39,376 nucleotides of DNA, from NCBI GenBank assembly GCA_030651475.1, contig JAUSEW010000005.1, positions 1 to 39,376 of the forward strand. Direction: 5' to 3'. The notes under the pieces were generated by a model. That model saw only the letters and a program-made list of their open reading frames with translations, was not told where the DNA came from and searched no databases. A program made the position numbers and the translations under genes. This DNA is from Candidatus Levyibacteriota bacterium. GTDB lineage: Bacteria; Patescibacteriota; Microgenomatia; Levybacterales; UBA12049. Positions within the stretch are counted from its first letter, which is position 1. The number at the start of each line of letters is the position of its first letter. This document shows, in pieces, positions 17,346-26,413 of the stretch.

Positions 17346-17760
17346 TATCCTGTTTCTTGTAATTGCGCTTTCATTCCTGGGGTTTATAGACGCAAGCTAT
17401 TTAACTATTCTCCATTACGAAAATGCTATTCCTCCTTGCTCTATTGCTCAAGGCTGCGAAACTGTCCTCACGAGTCAATTTGCTAACTTAGCCGGTATTC
17501 CAATCTCTCTTATCGGAAGTGCTTTTTATCTTGCTGCTATAATCCTTTCTTTAATCTTTATTGAGACAAAACGACAATTCATATTAAAATTGATTTTCGC
17601 AGTAATTTTTTTGGGAGCAATCTTTTCGCTAGGGCTTATTCTAGTGCAGATTTTTATTCTGAAAGCAATTTGTCAATATTGTCTTGTATCGGATTTTATC
17701 TCTTTGATACTGTTGGGGATAGTTATTTTTGGAATTAAGCGTCGCCTATTTCGTCCTTGA
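17305..17760 (+). CDS. VKOR-family membrane oxidoreductase
   Basis: FIDASYLTILHYENAIPPCSIAQGCETVLTSQFANLAGIPISLIGSAFY...LKAICQYCLVSDFISL; paired Cys and CxxC typical of VKOR. Confidence 0.88.
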   Translation: MMNLKNSSRTKSNNILFLVIALSFLGFIDASYLTILHYENAIPPCSIAQGCETVLTSQFANLAGIPISLIGSAFYLAAIILSLIFIETKRQFILKLIFAVIFLGAIFSLGLILVQIFILKAICQYCLVSDFISLILLGIVIFGIKRRLFRP

Positions 17761-18205
17761 GATAAACATCTTGGAGATCTTTTTTGTCCCAATTAAAGAC
17801 TTCATCTTTATTAAAAATCAACATTTCTTCTTTTTTGGCAATCTCAACACTTTCCGACGCATGAACAAGGTTATATTGCTGGCTCATGGCGAAATCTCCC
17901 CGGATCGTTCCGGGCTCCGCATCTCTGGCTTTGGTAATACCAATCATTTTTCTGATAGTTGCAACAGAATCCTTGCCTTCCCAAAGCATTGCCACAACCG
18001 GATATGATTTCATATAAGATTTCAAACCTCCGAAGAATGGCTTATCTTTGTGGTGCGCGTACCATTCATCCAAAATCGCATCGGATAAGGAAAGCATTTT
18101 AATGCCGATAAGTTTTAAGCCTTTTCGTTCAAACCTATGGATTATTTCACCGATCAGGCCTCTTTGAACTCCATCCGGTTTTACCAAAACAACACTTCTC
18201 TCCAT
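17735..18205 (-). CDS. ndk: Nucleoside diphosphate kinase
   Basis: MERSVVLVKPDGVQRGLIGEIIHRFERKGLKLIGIKML...NLVHASESVEIAKKE (NxxHASD/E). Confidence 0.95.
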   Translation of the reverse strand: MERSVVLVKPDGVQRGLIGEIIHRFERKGLKLIGIKMLSLSDAILDEWYAHHKDKPFFGGLKSYMKSYPVVAMLWEGKDSVATIRKMIGITKARDAEPGTIRGDFAMSQQYNLVHASESVEIAKKEEMLIFNKDEVFNWDKKDLQDVYLKDEIGDA

Positions 18206-18211
18206 ACTTTA

Positions 18212-18284
18212 TTAGCGTTTAGTTTGGAAGCGTTTAGTTTTATTAGTTTTAACTATACGCTAGACGCTAAATAACTAGACGCTT
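18212..18284. repeat. Intergenic inverted repeat of the TAAACGCT/TATACGCTA family
   Basis: TTAGCGTTTAG(18212-18222)/CTAGACGCTAA(18260-18270) and AAGCGTTTAGT/ACTAGACGCTT form two nested arms; related to the 33-nt repeats at 33725 and 38436. Confidence 0.65.
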
Positions 18285-18305
18285 ATCTACAACTCTAGCA
18301 GTTTC

Positions 18306-19586
18306 TTAAATCTTTGTCAAAAGGGCAATTGTATTAAGCGAAGTCGAAGGAAAGTTGCCGATTACTGCCAGATTCAAACCTGCCTTTACAAAATACTTCT
18401 TTGCAACGCTATAAACTTCTCCTGCTGTTACTTTATCTATGTTTTCTATAAAATTATCCGGACTCTTAATCTTTTTCTCCAGCAGCTCCTGGGAAGCATA
18501 AAATCCTGCTACAGACCTGCTGTCTTCCAATTCCAGCACCAGATGTCCTTTTATATACTCCTTCGCCTTCGTTAATTCTTCATCCTTAATCCTTAATCCT
18601 TTATCTTTAATCTTTTTGTGTTCTTCAAGAATCACAGCAACTGCTTCTTCTGCTCTTTTTGGGTCAACTCCTGCAAAAGAAACTAAACTCCCAACGTCTT
18701 GATACTGATCAGAATTGGTTCTCACATAATAACCCAATCCCCTTTTCTCTCTTACTTCATGAAAAAGCCTGCTGCTCATCCCTCCGCCCAAAATTGCAGC
18801 CAGAACATCCAAAGCATATCTATCCGGATGCTCCATCGGAACAGTTCGAAAACCCAAGGCAATATGCACTTGTTCTGTCTTTTTCTGTTTAATAAAAACC
18901 TCGGGTTTTTTTTGGTTCTCCACGACCTTTTTATATCGCAACGTATCAAACCTTTGCATTCCCTTAAAGTATTTCCCAATAAGTTTTTCCGCTTCATTTG
19001 AAGTAATTCCTCCTGCTGCAACCACGGTTATATTATCCGCGCTGTATAAACTCGCCATATATTTAACAAAATCTTCTCTTTGAATTTTTTTAATGACATC
19101 TTTTTCTCCTCCAACATCCCAACCCATTGGCGTATCTCCATATAAAAGCCTTTCGTAAATATCGCCGATTTTCCTGCTCGGCGTATCCTCGTAGAGGTTT
19201 AGTTCTTCCGAAATTACTCCTTTTTCTTTCTCTATTTCTTTTGGGTCAAGCTTGGAATTGGAAAGCATATCGGACAAAATATCCAAAGATAGTTCTATTT
19301 TGTCGCTTGCTGATTTGATGTAAAATCCGGTTGCCTCCTTACCTGTAAACGCATTGCATTCTCCGCCCATTCCATCAATTAAACTTGTAATATCTATAGC
19401 TGAAGGCCGTTTTTTGGTTCCCTTGAAAGCCATGTGCTCCAAAAAGTGGGAAATTCCATTGTTGCTTCTTACTTCATAACGGCTTCCTGCACCAACCATC
19501 ACCAAAACCGTAGCGGACTCAAAAGATGGCATTGGAATGGTAATTATCCGAAGTCCGTTTGGCAAAATGCTCCGCTTGAACTGCAT
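18306..19586 (-). CDS. M16-family zinc metallopeptidase
   Basis: NGISHFLEHMAFKGTKKR (HxxEH), GGGMSSRLFHEVREKRGLGYYV. Confidence 0.94.
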   Translation of the reverse strand: MQFKRSILPNGLRIITIPMPSFESATVLVMVGAGSRYEVRSNNGISHFLEHMAFKGTKKRPSAIDITSLIDGMGGECNAFTGKEATGFYIKSASDKIELSLDILSDMLSNSKLDPKEIEKEKGVISEELNLYEDTPSRKIGDIYERLLYGDTPMGWDVGGEKDVIKKIQREDFVKYMASLYSADNITVVAAGGITSNEAEKLIGKYFKGMQRFDTLRYKKVVENQKKPEVFIKQKKTEQVHIALGFRTVPMEHPDRYALDVLAAILGGGMSSRLFHEVREKRGLGYYVRTNSDQYQDVGSLVSFAGVDPKRAEEAVAVILEEHKKIKDKGLRIKDEELTKAKEYIKGHLVLELEDSRSVAGFYASQELLEKKIKSPDNFIENIDKVTAGEVYSVAKKYFVKAGLNLAVIGNFPSTSLNTIALLTKI

Positions 19587-19704
19587 ACTTAACCCATTTT
19601 ACCATTTTTCAATGTATCGTGCCAAACTTTAATGAACAAACTCTTTCTGCTTGCGCTTAATGCTATTTTGTCCTATAATAACAACCTAATATTTATTTTT
19701 AAAA

Positions 19705-20940
19705 ATGGCTGTTGAAACATTAAAATCACCAACATCGCAATTAGACATACAAAAATCTGTTGATCTACCTATTCAAAGAGTTACCGTGGCAACTTCTTCA
19801 GAATTTGCAGACAAGAATCATTTAGTTCTTCTGATTGACGGTAAGCAAGAGATCTTAGTACTTAGACGGAAGCACTATGCAACAAACAACGTATCTTCTG
19901 CGATATTTAAAATAACCGGTATACATGAACTATATGCCGTCAGAAGCCTTGTCACCGAAGAAAGGAAAAATTTAAGAGTAAAAGCAAGTACCTGCAAAAA
20001 TGACAATGGAAGCGGCAGCTTAACCTATATGTTTGACCAAAAAAACTTCGTTTTGCTAATTAACGCTGTTCTGCCAGAGATGGAACTATTTAAGCCCATT
20101 CCCGGAGATCTGACTCTTCCAAATGGAAAGATAATACCCAAATCTAAACATGGTCTTGAAGATAATTTCCTGCATTACATTCTTAAAAAAGCAACGAAAA
20201 GGCCAGTGAAAAGATCAGAATTAGCTGCTAAGTTTCGTGGAGGCAAGTCCGAAGAGCAAGCATTGATTCGCTTTTATACACTAATGCATACCACAGACGA
20301 AAGGCTAGAGTCATTTAGATACCGTATTAGAAATACTGTCCCTCCTGGCGATACCATACGCCTCGGCAAACAACCCGAATATATATTGGAACCAATTTCA
20401 AATGGTCCAGATATAGTCAAAAGTAAGACATCTGCCCCCATTTTACCTCCCCCAAATAAAAACTTAACGTTGGGGGAACAAGAATTCATTGAAAAGGTCA
20501 AGGGGCAATTAGCATTAATTGCCACAGATGCTATATTGTCCCATATGCAGGCCGTACAAACAGAAAATCCAGGAAAAGAGGTTTTACGAACGGAAAATCT
20601 AGGACAAATTGAACCTAATCTTGGGAACTTTTTTCTACAATGGTTTTCTAAACGGCCTCATTCCAGGATCAATTTTTCCGACATAATTCAACATCAAGAA
20701 AATCAAGTAGAAAATTTCGAGAAGTTTTTTATCCGTTTTTTTAGGGAGGTTCTAGAAAGTGCCTCTGCAGCTCCAGAATATCAATCCACTCAAGGTTTGG
20801 AAGCTAACATTATAACTAACTACAGAGAGCTTAGGGAGAAAGGCTATACGGTAGAGGGAATTGTACGAAAAGTCTGCGGACATTTTCGCATAGAATACGA
20901 AGAGCCATCAAAACCAACTACATCTTCTCCGGCGAACTAA
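19705..20940 (+). CDS. Uncharacterised protein, possible winged-helix region
   Basis: 411-aa ORF, long and on its own transcription side; segment RLESFRYRIRNTVPPGDTIRLGKQPEYILEP resembles a winged-helix C-terminus but no confident family. Confidence 0.6.
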   Translation: MAVETLKSPTSQLDIQKSVDLPIQRVTVATSSEFADKNHLVLLIDGKQEILVLRRKHYATNNVSSAIFKITGIHELYAVRSLVTEERKNLRVKASTCKNDNGSGSLTYMFDQKNFVLLINAVLPEMELFKPIPGDLTLPNGKIIPKSKHGLEDNFLHYILKKATKRPVKRSELAAKFRGGKSEEQALIRFYTLMHTTDERLESFRYRIRNTVPPGDTIRLGKQPEYILEPISNGPDIVKSKTSAPILPPPNKNLTLGEQEFIEKVKGQLALIATDAILSHMQAVQTENPGKEVLRTENLGQIEPNLGNFFLQWFSKRPHSRINFSDIIQHQENQVENFEKFFIRFFREVLESASAAPEYQSTQGLEANIITNYRELREKGYTVEGIVRKVCGHFRIEYEEPSKPTTSSPAN

Positions 20941-21012
20941 TTCCTAGGAGATTTAAGCCATTTTTTATAATTATTCCGACCTAGCTACAAGAATAAATCA
21001 TACGATTTATAT

Positions 21013-21048
21013 GACAACTTTTTTAGGCGATCGCAAAAATTAGTTGTC
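21013..21048. repeat. 36-nt imperfect palindrome, copy 2 (convergent gene junction)
   Basis: GACAACTTTTTTAGGCGATCGCAAAAATTAGTTGTC; GACAACT/AGTTGTC outer arms. Confidence 0.75.
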
Positions 21049-21051
21049 CAA

Positions 21052-22779
21052 TTACATTTTTTCTGGCGCCTGAATGCCGAGAAGATTCAATCCATTTTTA
21101 ATAGTTTGGCCTACTACTTTGGTTAATAAAGTCCTTAATTCTTCATTTTCACTTCCAATTATCTTATGTTTTTCGTAGAAAAGATTAAATTTTTGCGCAA
21201 GATCAAAAAGATAATTGCAAAGAATATTCGGGGCAAAATTCTTCCCTGCTTCCTCCACTACTTCCGGAAACTTTATCAATGTCCGCAGCAACGAAACTTC
21301 TTCGGGTTTAAGATTCCGGAGTCGCTCCGCTCCCCAGAATGACGTCATTCTGGCTTGTCCAGAATCAATTCCAGTTTTTGCGAGCACGCTCTGCGTGCGA
21401 GCAAACGTATATTGAAGATATGGCCCCGAATTCCCCTGCATATTTAGAATTTCATCCCAATCAAAAACAATATCCTGCTCTGAATTTTTCTTAAGATCGT
21501 TCCATTTAATCGCTCCAATCCCAACCTCTTTTGCTACCAACAAGTCCTTATCTTTTGCCAAGCCAGCTGCTCTTTTTTCTGCTTCTGCCAAAACATCTTC
21601 GAGCCAAATAGTATTTCCCTTTCTCGTTGACATTTTTTTATCTTTGAACCTGTACAAGCCATGCTTGATATGGATTCTTTGTCCTTCTTTATACCATCCG
21701 AGCAGTTTTTCTACCTCAAACAGCTGTTTAAAATACAAAGATTGTTCCGCTCCTACCTCATTTATTACCACAACATCTTTTCCATATTTTTCCAGCCTGA
21801 ACTTATCTGTTGCCAGATCACGCGTAGCATAAAGAGTTGCTCCATCCTGTTTCATAATCATTAACGGCGGGTACTTGTCCTTCGGAAAGAATACCAATCT
21901 GGCTCCTTCACTTTCTTTCAAAAGACCTTTTTTTTCAAGATCGCTTATGACAATCCCCATTTTGTCTTCAAAAAATGACTCCCCGTATCCTGTTCCATTG
22001 TTTTCGGTAAATTTAACTCCAAGCTCCTCATAAATTTTTTTAAATTCCTTAAGCGACCAAACAACGCATTTTTCCCATAATCTTTTCGCTTCTATATCTC
22101 CGTCCTCAAGTTTCTTAAACCATTTCCTACCTTTCTCTTCCAAGCTGGGATTTTTTTCCGCTTCTTCGTGAAATTTTACATACAAATCCACAAGCAGTTT
22201 TATCGGGCGATCTGATTTATCAAGCTCTGATTCGTTTCCCCATTCTTTAATCGCGTAAATTTGTTTACCAAACTGCGTCCCCCAATCCCCCAAATGATTG
22301 TCCCGATAAACAGTCCAGCCTATTGCTTCAAGTAAATTGGCTATAGCGTCTCCAATAATAGTTGATCTTAAATGACCTACTGTGAATGGTTTTGCTATAT
22401 TTGGAGATGAATATTCTACTACTGTTTTAGTTGTTGTTTTTGATTGCGTCCCGAAATTTATTCCTTTATCAATCGCCTCCTGCAGCTCTTTAGTTAAATA
22501 TTCTTTTGACAACCAGAAATTAATGAAGCCGGGTTTCACTGCTTCAACTTTATCAATATTTGGCAATGTTGAATGTAAGCTATTTAGTTTTTCTACCAAT
22601 TCAAGAGCTAAATCAAAAGGGTTTTTCTTTAATATTTTTGAGGCAACTAACGCAACATTCGTTGAATAATCGCCATGCGCCTCGATTTTGGGATGTTCAA
22701 GGCTAATTTTGACATCTTTTATACCCATTTCATCCAAAGCCTTTTTCAGCGAAATTAGGATTTCTTCTTTTGCCAACAT
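21052..22779 (-). CDS. argS: Arginyl-tRNA synthetase
   Basis: VEYSSPNIAKPFTVGHLRSTIIGDAIANLLEAIGW (HIGH-type HVGH), MSTRKGNTIWLEDVL (KMSK-type). Confidence 0.96.
   Translation of the reverse strand: MLAKEEILISLKKALDEMGIKDVKISLEHPKIEAHGDYSTNVALVASKILKKNPFDLALELVEKLNSLHSTLPNIDKVEAVKPGFINFWLSKEYLTKELQEAIDKGINFGTQSKTTTKTVVEYSSPNIAKPFTVGHLRSTIIGDAIANLLEAIGWTVYRDNHLGDWGTQFGKQIYAIKEWGNESELDKSDRPIKLLVDLYVKFHEEAEKNPSLEEKGRKWFKKLEDGDIEAKRLWEKCVVWSLKEFKKIYEELGVKFTENNGTGYGESFFEDKMGIVISDLEKKGLLKESEGARLVFFPKDKYPPLMIMKQDGATLYATRDLATDKFRLEKYGKDVVVINEVGAEQSLYFKQLFEVEKLLGWYKEGQRIHIKHGLYRFKDKKMSTRKGNTIWLEDVLAEAEKRAAGLAKDKDLLVAKEVGIGAIKWNDLKKNSEQDIVFDWDEILNMQGNSGPYLQYTFARTQSVLAKTGIDSGQARMTSFWGAERLRNLKPEEVSLLRTLIKFPEVVEEAGKNFAPNILCNYLFDLAQKFNLFYEKHKIIGSENEELRTLLTKVVGQTIKNGLNLLGIQAPEKM
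21312..21366. repeat. 55-nt palindromic element inside argS
   Basis: Perfect 20-nt palindrome CCAGAATGACGTCATTCTGG (21334-21353) within GATTCCGGA...TCCAGAATC imperfect terminal inverted repeats; translated DSGQARMTSFWGAERLRN. Confidence 0.8.
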
Positions 22780-22845
22780 AGTTTTTTCAGTCTAGCATTT
22801 TATTTCGCTATTGACAAGAAATGTTTAAACTGCTAGCGTGAAATT

Positions 22846-23241
22846 ATGCCCAAAATACTTCTTATCGATGACGACCAAAGTTTAAGCACCATATTTCTAA
22901 CCGCATTCAAGCAAAACGGCTTGGATACTGTTTATGCAGAAACAGGAGATGAGGGAATCAAAAAGGCAAAAGAGGAAAAAATAGATCTTATTATTCTTGA
23001 CCAAGTTCTTCCGGACGGATCGGGAAATGACATTCTGAAAAAGCTTAAGGAAGATCCCCAGACTCAAAAAATCCCTGTGATTATGTTTTCGAATTTCAGC
23101 CAGGAAGAACTCGTTAATCAGGCTATAAATGCCGGCGCTTTGGACTATGTATTTAAATATCAAGTAGAGCCTCTTGATCTGGTTAATAAAGTAAAACGCC
23201 TGCTCGAACATCCTGAAGGAGGACCAACAAGGGAGGTTTAA
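22846..23241 (+). CDS. Response regulator receiver protein
   Basis: KILLIDDDQSLSTIFLTAFKQNGL...LIILDQVLPDGSGNDILKKL...IPVIMFSNF...YVFKYQ. Confidence 0.93.
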   Translation: MPKILLIDDDQSLSTIFLTAFKQNGLDTVYAETGDEGIKKAKEEKIDLIILDQVLPDGSGNDILKKLKEDPQTQKIPVIMFSNFSQEELVNQAINAGALDYVFKYQVEPLDLVNKVKRLLEHPEGGPTREV

Positions 23242-23250
23242 TTTAAAATT

Positions 23251-23646
23251 ATGGATACAATGCAAAATACAGATTACAAAAAGGTTTTAACAGAGGTTAT
23301 CCAAAAACAAATGATCATCCTCGGACCGACAATTACTCTCGCCAAGGCGAGAAATGTTCAAGGCCTTACTGTTGCGGATGACGGAACAATAACTGAAATT
23401 TCAGGCAGTCCGCAAGTGCTTATTCAAAGCCTGATTGACCAATTCGTCCAGCTATCCGGTTTGATTGTCAAGAAAACCATGGAACCTTTATTGGCAAATT
23501 TTCCTGATGGAGTTCCCGATGTTCCTGTAGTCTCTCCCGAAACTCAATCTGTGCCTCCTGCTCCCCCACTCCAACCTCAACAGCCAACACCTCCTCCGCA
23601 AATTAATCCGGATATGCCTTCTGTTAATCCCGGGAGTCAAACATGA
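23251..23646 (+). CDS. Uncharacterised protein with Pro-rich C-terminus
   Basis: ORF in four-gene operon; VLTEVIQKQMIILGPTITLAKARNVQGLTVADDGTITEISGSPQVLIQSLIDQF then PPAPPLQPQQPTPPPQ. Confidence 0.7.
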   Translation: MDTMQNTDYKKVLTEVIQKQMIILGPTITLAKARNVQGLTVADDGTITEISGSPQVLIQSLIDQFVQLSGLIVKKTMEPLLANFPDGVPDVPVVSPETQSVPPAPPLQPQQPTPPPQINPDMPSVNPGSQT

Positions 23647-23981
23647 TAGATCAAGCTAGATTAATCAATATTCTTGTTCAGGGAGGCTCGTTTGTCGCGG
23701 CATTCGCCGCAATTGCCGCAGGAGCAATTATGGCAAACGTCAGAAGCAAATTCGGCACAGGAATTTTGGCAGCAGGATTTAAGTCCATATCAACCGGCGT
23801 TTTCTTTATCGCCGGCGGTATTATTGTTGACGCCATGCAGACATATCTCCAATCTGCAGGTAATTTATTAATTCCGGTAGTTCTTTTAGTTCTCAAAGAA
23901 CTATTGTTCGTAATTGGAACCTATATAATCGTAATCGGCAGCAAAAAAACCGGAGATAGTCTTGAATCCTTAACTAAATAA
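23643..23981 (+). CDS. Small multi-TM membrane protein
   Basis: ATGA overlap with upstream ORF (23643-23646); three hydrophobic segments. Confidence 0.7.
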   Translation: MIDQARLINILVQGGSFVAAFAAIAAGAIMANVRSKFGTGILAAGFKSISTGVFFIAGGIIVDAMQTYLQSAGNLLIPVVLLVLKELLFVIGTYIIVIGSKKTGDSLESLTK

Positions 23982-23994
23982 AACACCTAACGAT

Positions 23995-25668
23995 ATGATT
24001 TTGGCCGCCTCTATTCTTCTTGTTGTCATATTTGGCATTTTGGCAATCGCTTTTTCCCTTAAAGAAGAAGCAACAAGGAAACTTTTGCTTGCGCAGGATG
24101 TTCTTCAAAAACAGAAGATTTATCAAATTTCCATCCTTAAAGAAATTCAGGACAGAATCGGCTATTCGCTTGATGTAGAAAAAGTTATTGATGTTATAAC
24201 GGGAAGTTTGAGAAATCTTTTTCCTTACTCTACCGCTTCTTCAGTGGTGGTAAAAGAAGACAAACTAATCTTTAAAATATATGTTGAAGAGACCGTCAGC
24301 CGATCTTTTATTGACGAGGTTAAAAAAAGTATGACTGCGTCTCTCTCCGCTCTCTTGGAACATTTGCCAAATGATTCCGATGAACTTTTATCCGGTGTGC
24401 CATTGTCGCAAGATAATACACTTGCGTTAGCATCCTTTTTTCATATTCCGCTTGTGATTAGCAACAAAGTCGTTGGATTAATCAATGTATCCTCTACTAA
24501 ACCGAATTTGTACAAGGAAAACGAAATGACAATTCTTTACCAAATTACAGAACAGGCTTCGAATGCGCTATCAAGACTGGAAACAGTACTTGAAGCAGAA
24601 AAAGCCAAACTTACGTCCTTAATAAGAGGACTTGCAGACGGAGTATTTATGCTGGATCAAAAAGGGAATTTAATTATCATCAACGACACGGCGAAAAAAA
24701 TGCTGAATATTCAAACCGATAATCCAACTCTCATAGAAGCCATTTCTTCCATACCCTCGCAATATCAAATGCTGTCAAAAATTCACGATGCAGTCGCCCA
24801 GAACAAAACCATAGAAGAAAAAGAGGTAATTCTTGGAGATAAAACAGTGCAGGTTTTTGTTTCGCCTGTTGCAGGCCCTTTACCTGCAGTTTCGGTTTTG
24901 CTGCACGATATAACTATAGAAAAAAATCTGTCACAGGTGAAAGAAGATTTTACCAATATTATGGTTCATGAGTTGAGAGCTCCGATAACAGCTATCAAAG
25001 ACTCCGCAGAAATTATAATTTCCGACAAATACAATCTTTCCAAAGATGAAAAAAGTGAATTTTTAGAGATCATAAATCAACAATCCAAACTGCTCTTAGA
25101 TCAAATTGCCTCAATTTTGGATGCCGCCAAACTTGAAGCAGGCAAATTTACTATTAAAAAAGCGCAAAGTGATATTTCAGAACTCATCCAAGAAGAGATA
25201 AAAACTTTTACTCCTCCGGCTGCCAAAAAGCATATCGATATTTCTTCCGATGTTCCGCAGGATCTGCCTAAATTTTATTTCGACCGAATACGAATTGCGC
25301 AAGTTTTAAATAATTTATTGTCCAACAGCCTTAAATTCACCCCAGATGGGGGAAAAATAAAAATAAGTGCCAAGCTTAACCCAAGTCAAATTGAAATTTC
25401 AGTGTCAGATACCGGAATCGGCATACCCAAAGATCAGCAGGAAAATTTATTTTCAAAATTTACGCAGGCAGATACCTCTTCACAGCATTTTACAAATACC
25501 CAAGGTACAGGACTGGGACTTTACGTTGTGAAAGGCATTGTAGAAGCGCACGGAGGATCTGTGGGTATTGAATCGGAAGAGAACCAAGGAACAACTATAT
25601 CTTTTACCATACCCATTGATTCTCCGTATCTAAACCCACATCAAACCCCTCACCTTACAATTAATTAG
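23995..25668 (+). CDS. Membrane-associated sensor histidine kinase (GAF/PAS-like, HisKA, HATPase_c)
   Basis: MVHELRAPITAIKDSAEII (H-box), LNNLLSNSLKFTPDGGKI (N-box), VSDTGIGIPKDQQENLFSKF, GTGLGLYVVKGIVEAHGG. Confidence 0.94.
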   Translation: MILAASILLVVIFGILAIAFSLKEEATRKLLLAQDVLQKQKIYQISILKEIQDRIGYSLDVEKVIDVITGSLRNLFPYSTASSVVVKEDKLIFKIYVEETVSRSFIDEVKKSMTASLSALLEHLPNDSDELLSGVPLSQDNTLALASFFHIPLVISNKVVGLINVSSTKPNLYKENEMTILYQITEQASNALSRLETVLEAEKAKLTSLIRGLADGVFMLDQKGNLIIINDTAKKMLNIQTDNPTLIEAISSIPSQYQMLSKIHDAVAQNKTIEEKEVILGDKTVQVFVSPVAGPLPAVSVLLHDITIEKNLSQVKEDFTNIMVHELRAPITAIKDSAEIIISDKYNLSKDEKSEFLEIINQQSKLLLDQIASILDAAKLEAGKFTIKKAQSDISELIQEEIKTFTPPAAKKHIDISSDVPQDLPKFYFDRIRIAQVLNNLLSNSLKFTPDGGKIKISAKLNPSQIEISVSDTGIGIPKDQQENLFSKFTQADTSSQHFTNTQGTGLGLYVVKGIVEAHGGSVGIESEENQGTTISFTIPIDSPYLNPHQTPHLTIN

Positions 25669-25682
25669 AATTCGTGCCTCAA

Positions 25683-25702
25683 CCATTCGGCTACGCTCAT
25701 GG
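25683..25702. repeat. CCATTCGGCTACGCTCATGG hairpin repeat
   Basis: CCAT/ATGG arms, same architecture as CCCTTCGGCAAGCTCAGGG; followed by palindrome GGCTATAGCC (25701-25710). Confidence 0.55.
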
Positions 25703-25752
25703 CTATAGCCCCTGGGTCTCAAGCTACTATTGTTTTTAAAACTCTTTATGTT

Positions 25753-26274
25753 TCAATCAGTCTTAATAACTTCTTGTTTAAATTGAGTGCTGTTTTGAAC
25801 TACATCCAATAAATTTATTAGTTCGTCTCTATTTGCTTCATGTTCTTCTATCGTTAATCCTCTGGAGTTTTTTCCTTCATTAATATATTGCATATTGCGA
25901 GTAATTTTAACGACATGATCAAGATAGAAAATATAAAGTTCTTGTCTCGAATGCGTTATTACTTTGCCATCATATTTAAAATGGTATCTGTCGATTCCTA
26001 AATCTGCTCCTCTAAACCAAGTATTTTCTAATTTTTTCTTACCCTCAAGAAACAATGGCTCATCCTTGAAATCACGTCTAACATCCTTATCCTTATCACC
26101 GAGTAATCTCATTGACTTAATCCAAATTTCTTTTGCTACTTTCATAGCATCTTCGCGGGCTTCAGGTGTTAAGAAACGTGTAACTGGAGCTTCCATCTCT
26201 TTTCTGTAGATGCTCTTTGTACCAGTTAGTTTGTCTACATTTTTTAAATGTTGCCCTACTCTTTCATCTGACAT
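25753..26274 (-). CDS. Uncharacterised 173-aa protein
   Basis: Intact ORF, no recognised family. Confidence 0.55.
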   Translation of the reverse strand: MSDERVGQHLKNVDKLTGTKSIYRKEMEAPVTRFLTPEAREDAMKVAKEIWIKSMRLLGDKDKDVRRDFKDEPLFLEGKKKLENTWFRGADLGIDRYHFKYDGKVITHSRQELYIFYLDHVVKITRNMQYINEGKNSRGLTIEEHEANRDELINLLDVVQNSTQFKQEVIKTD

Positions 26275-26413
26275 AGTTTTACTTTCTTACGTTTTTAACT
26301 TTGCTTATTGTTAATTCCTAAGATTATATCATATATGGTTCCAATGTTACCATGATAGAAAGATAATTATTCCTTGAAGAGATATCCTGGTTGGCTAGAT
26401 AGAGAACGGTTAG

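Noticed and set aside
21385-21410. Palindrome gcgagcacgctctgcgtgcgagc in argS as another inserted repeat
   Set aside because: It encodes FARTQSVLA, which aligns with the conserved ArgRS helix (ARxxSVL), so it is probably native coding sequence and coincidental.
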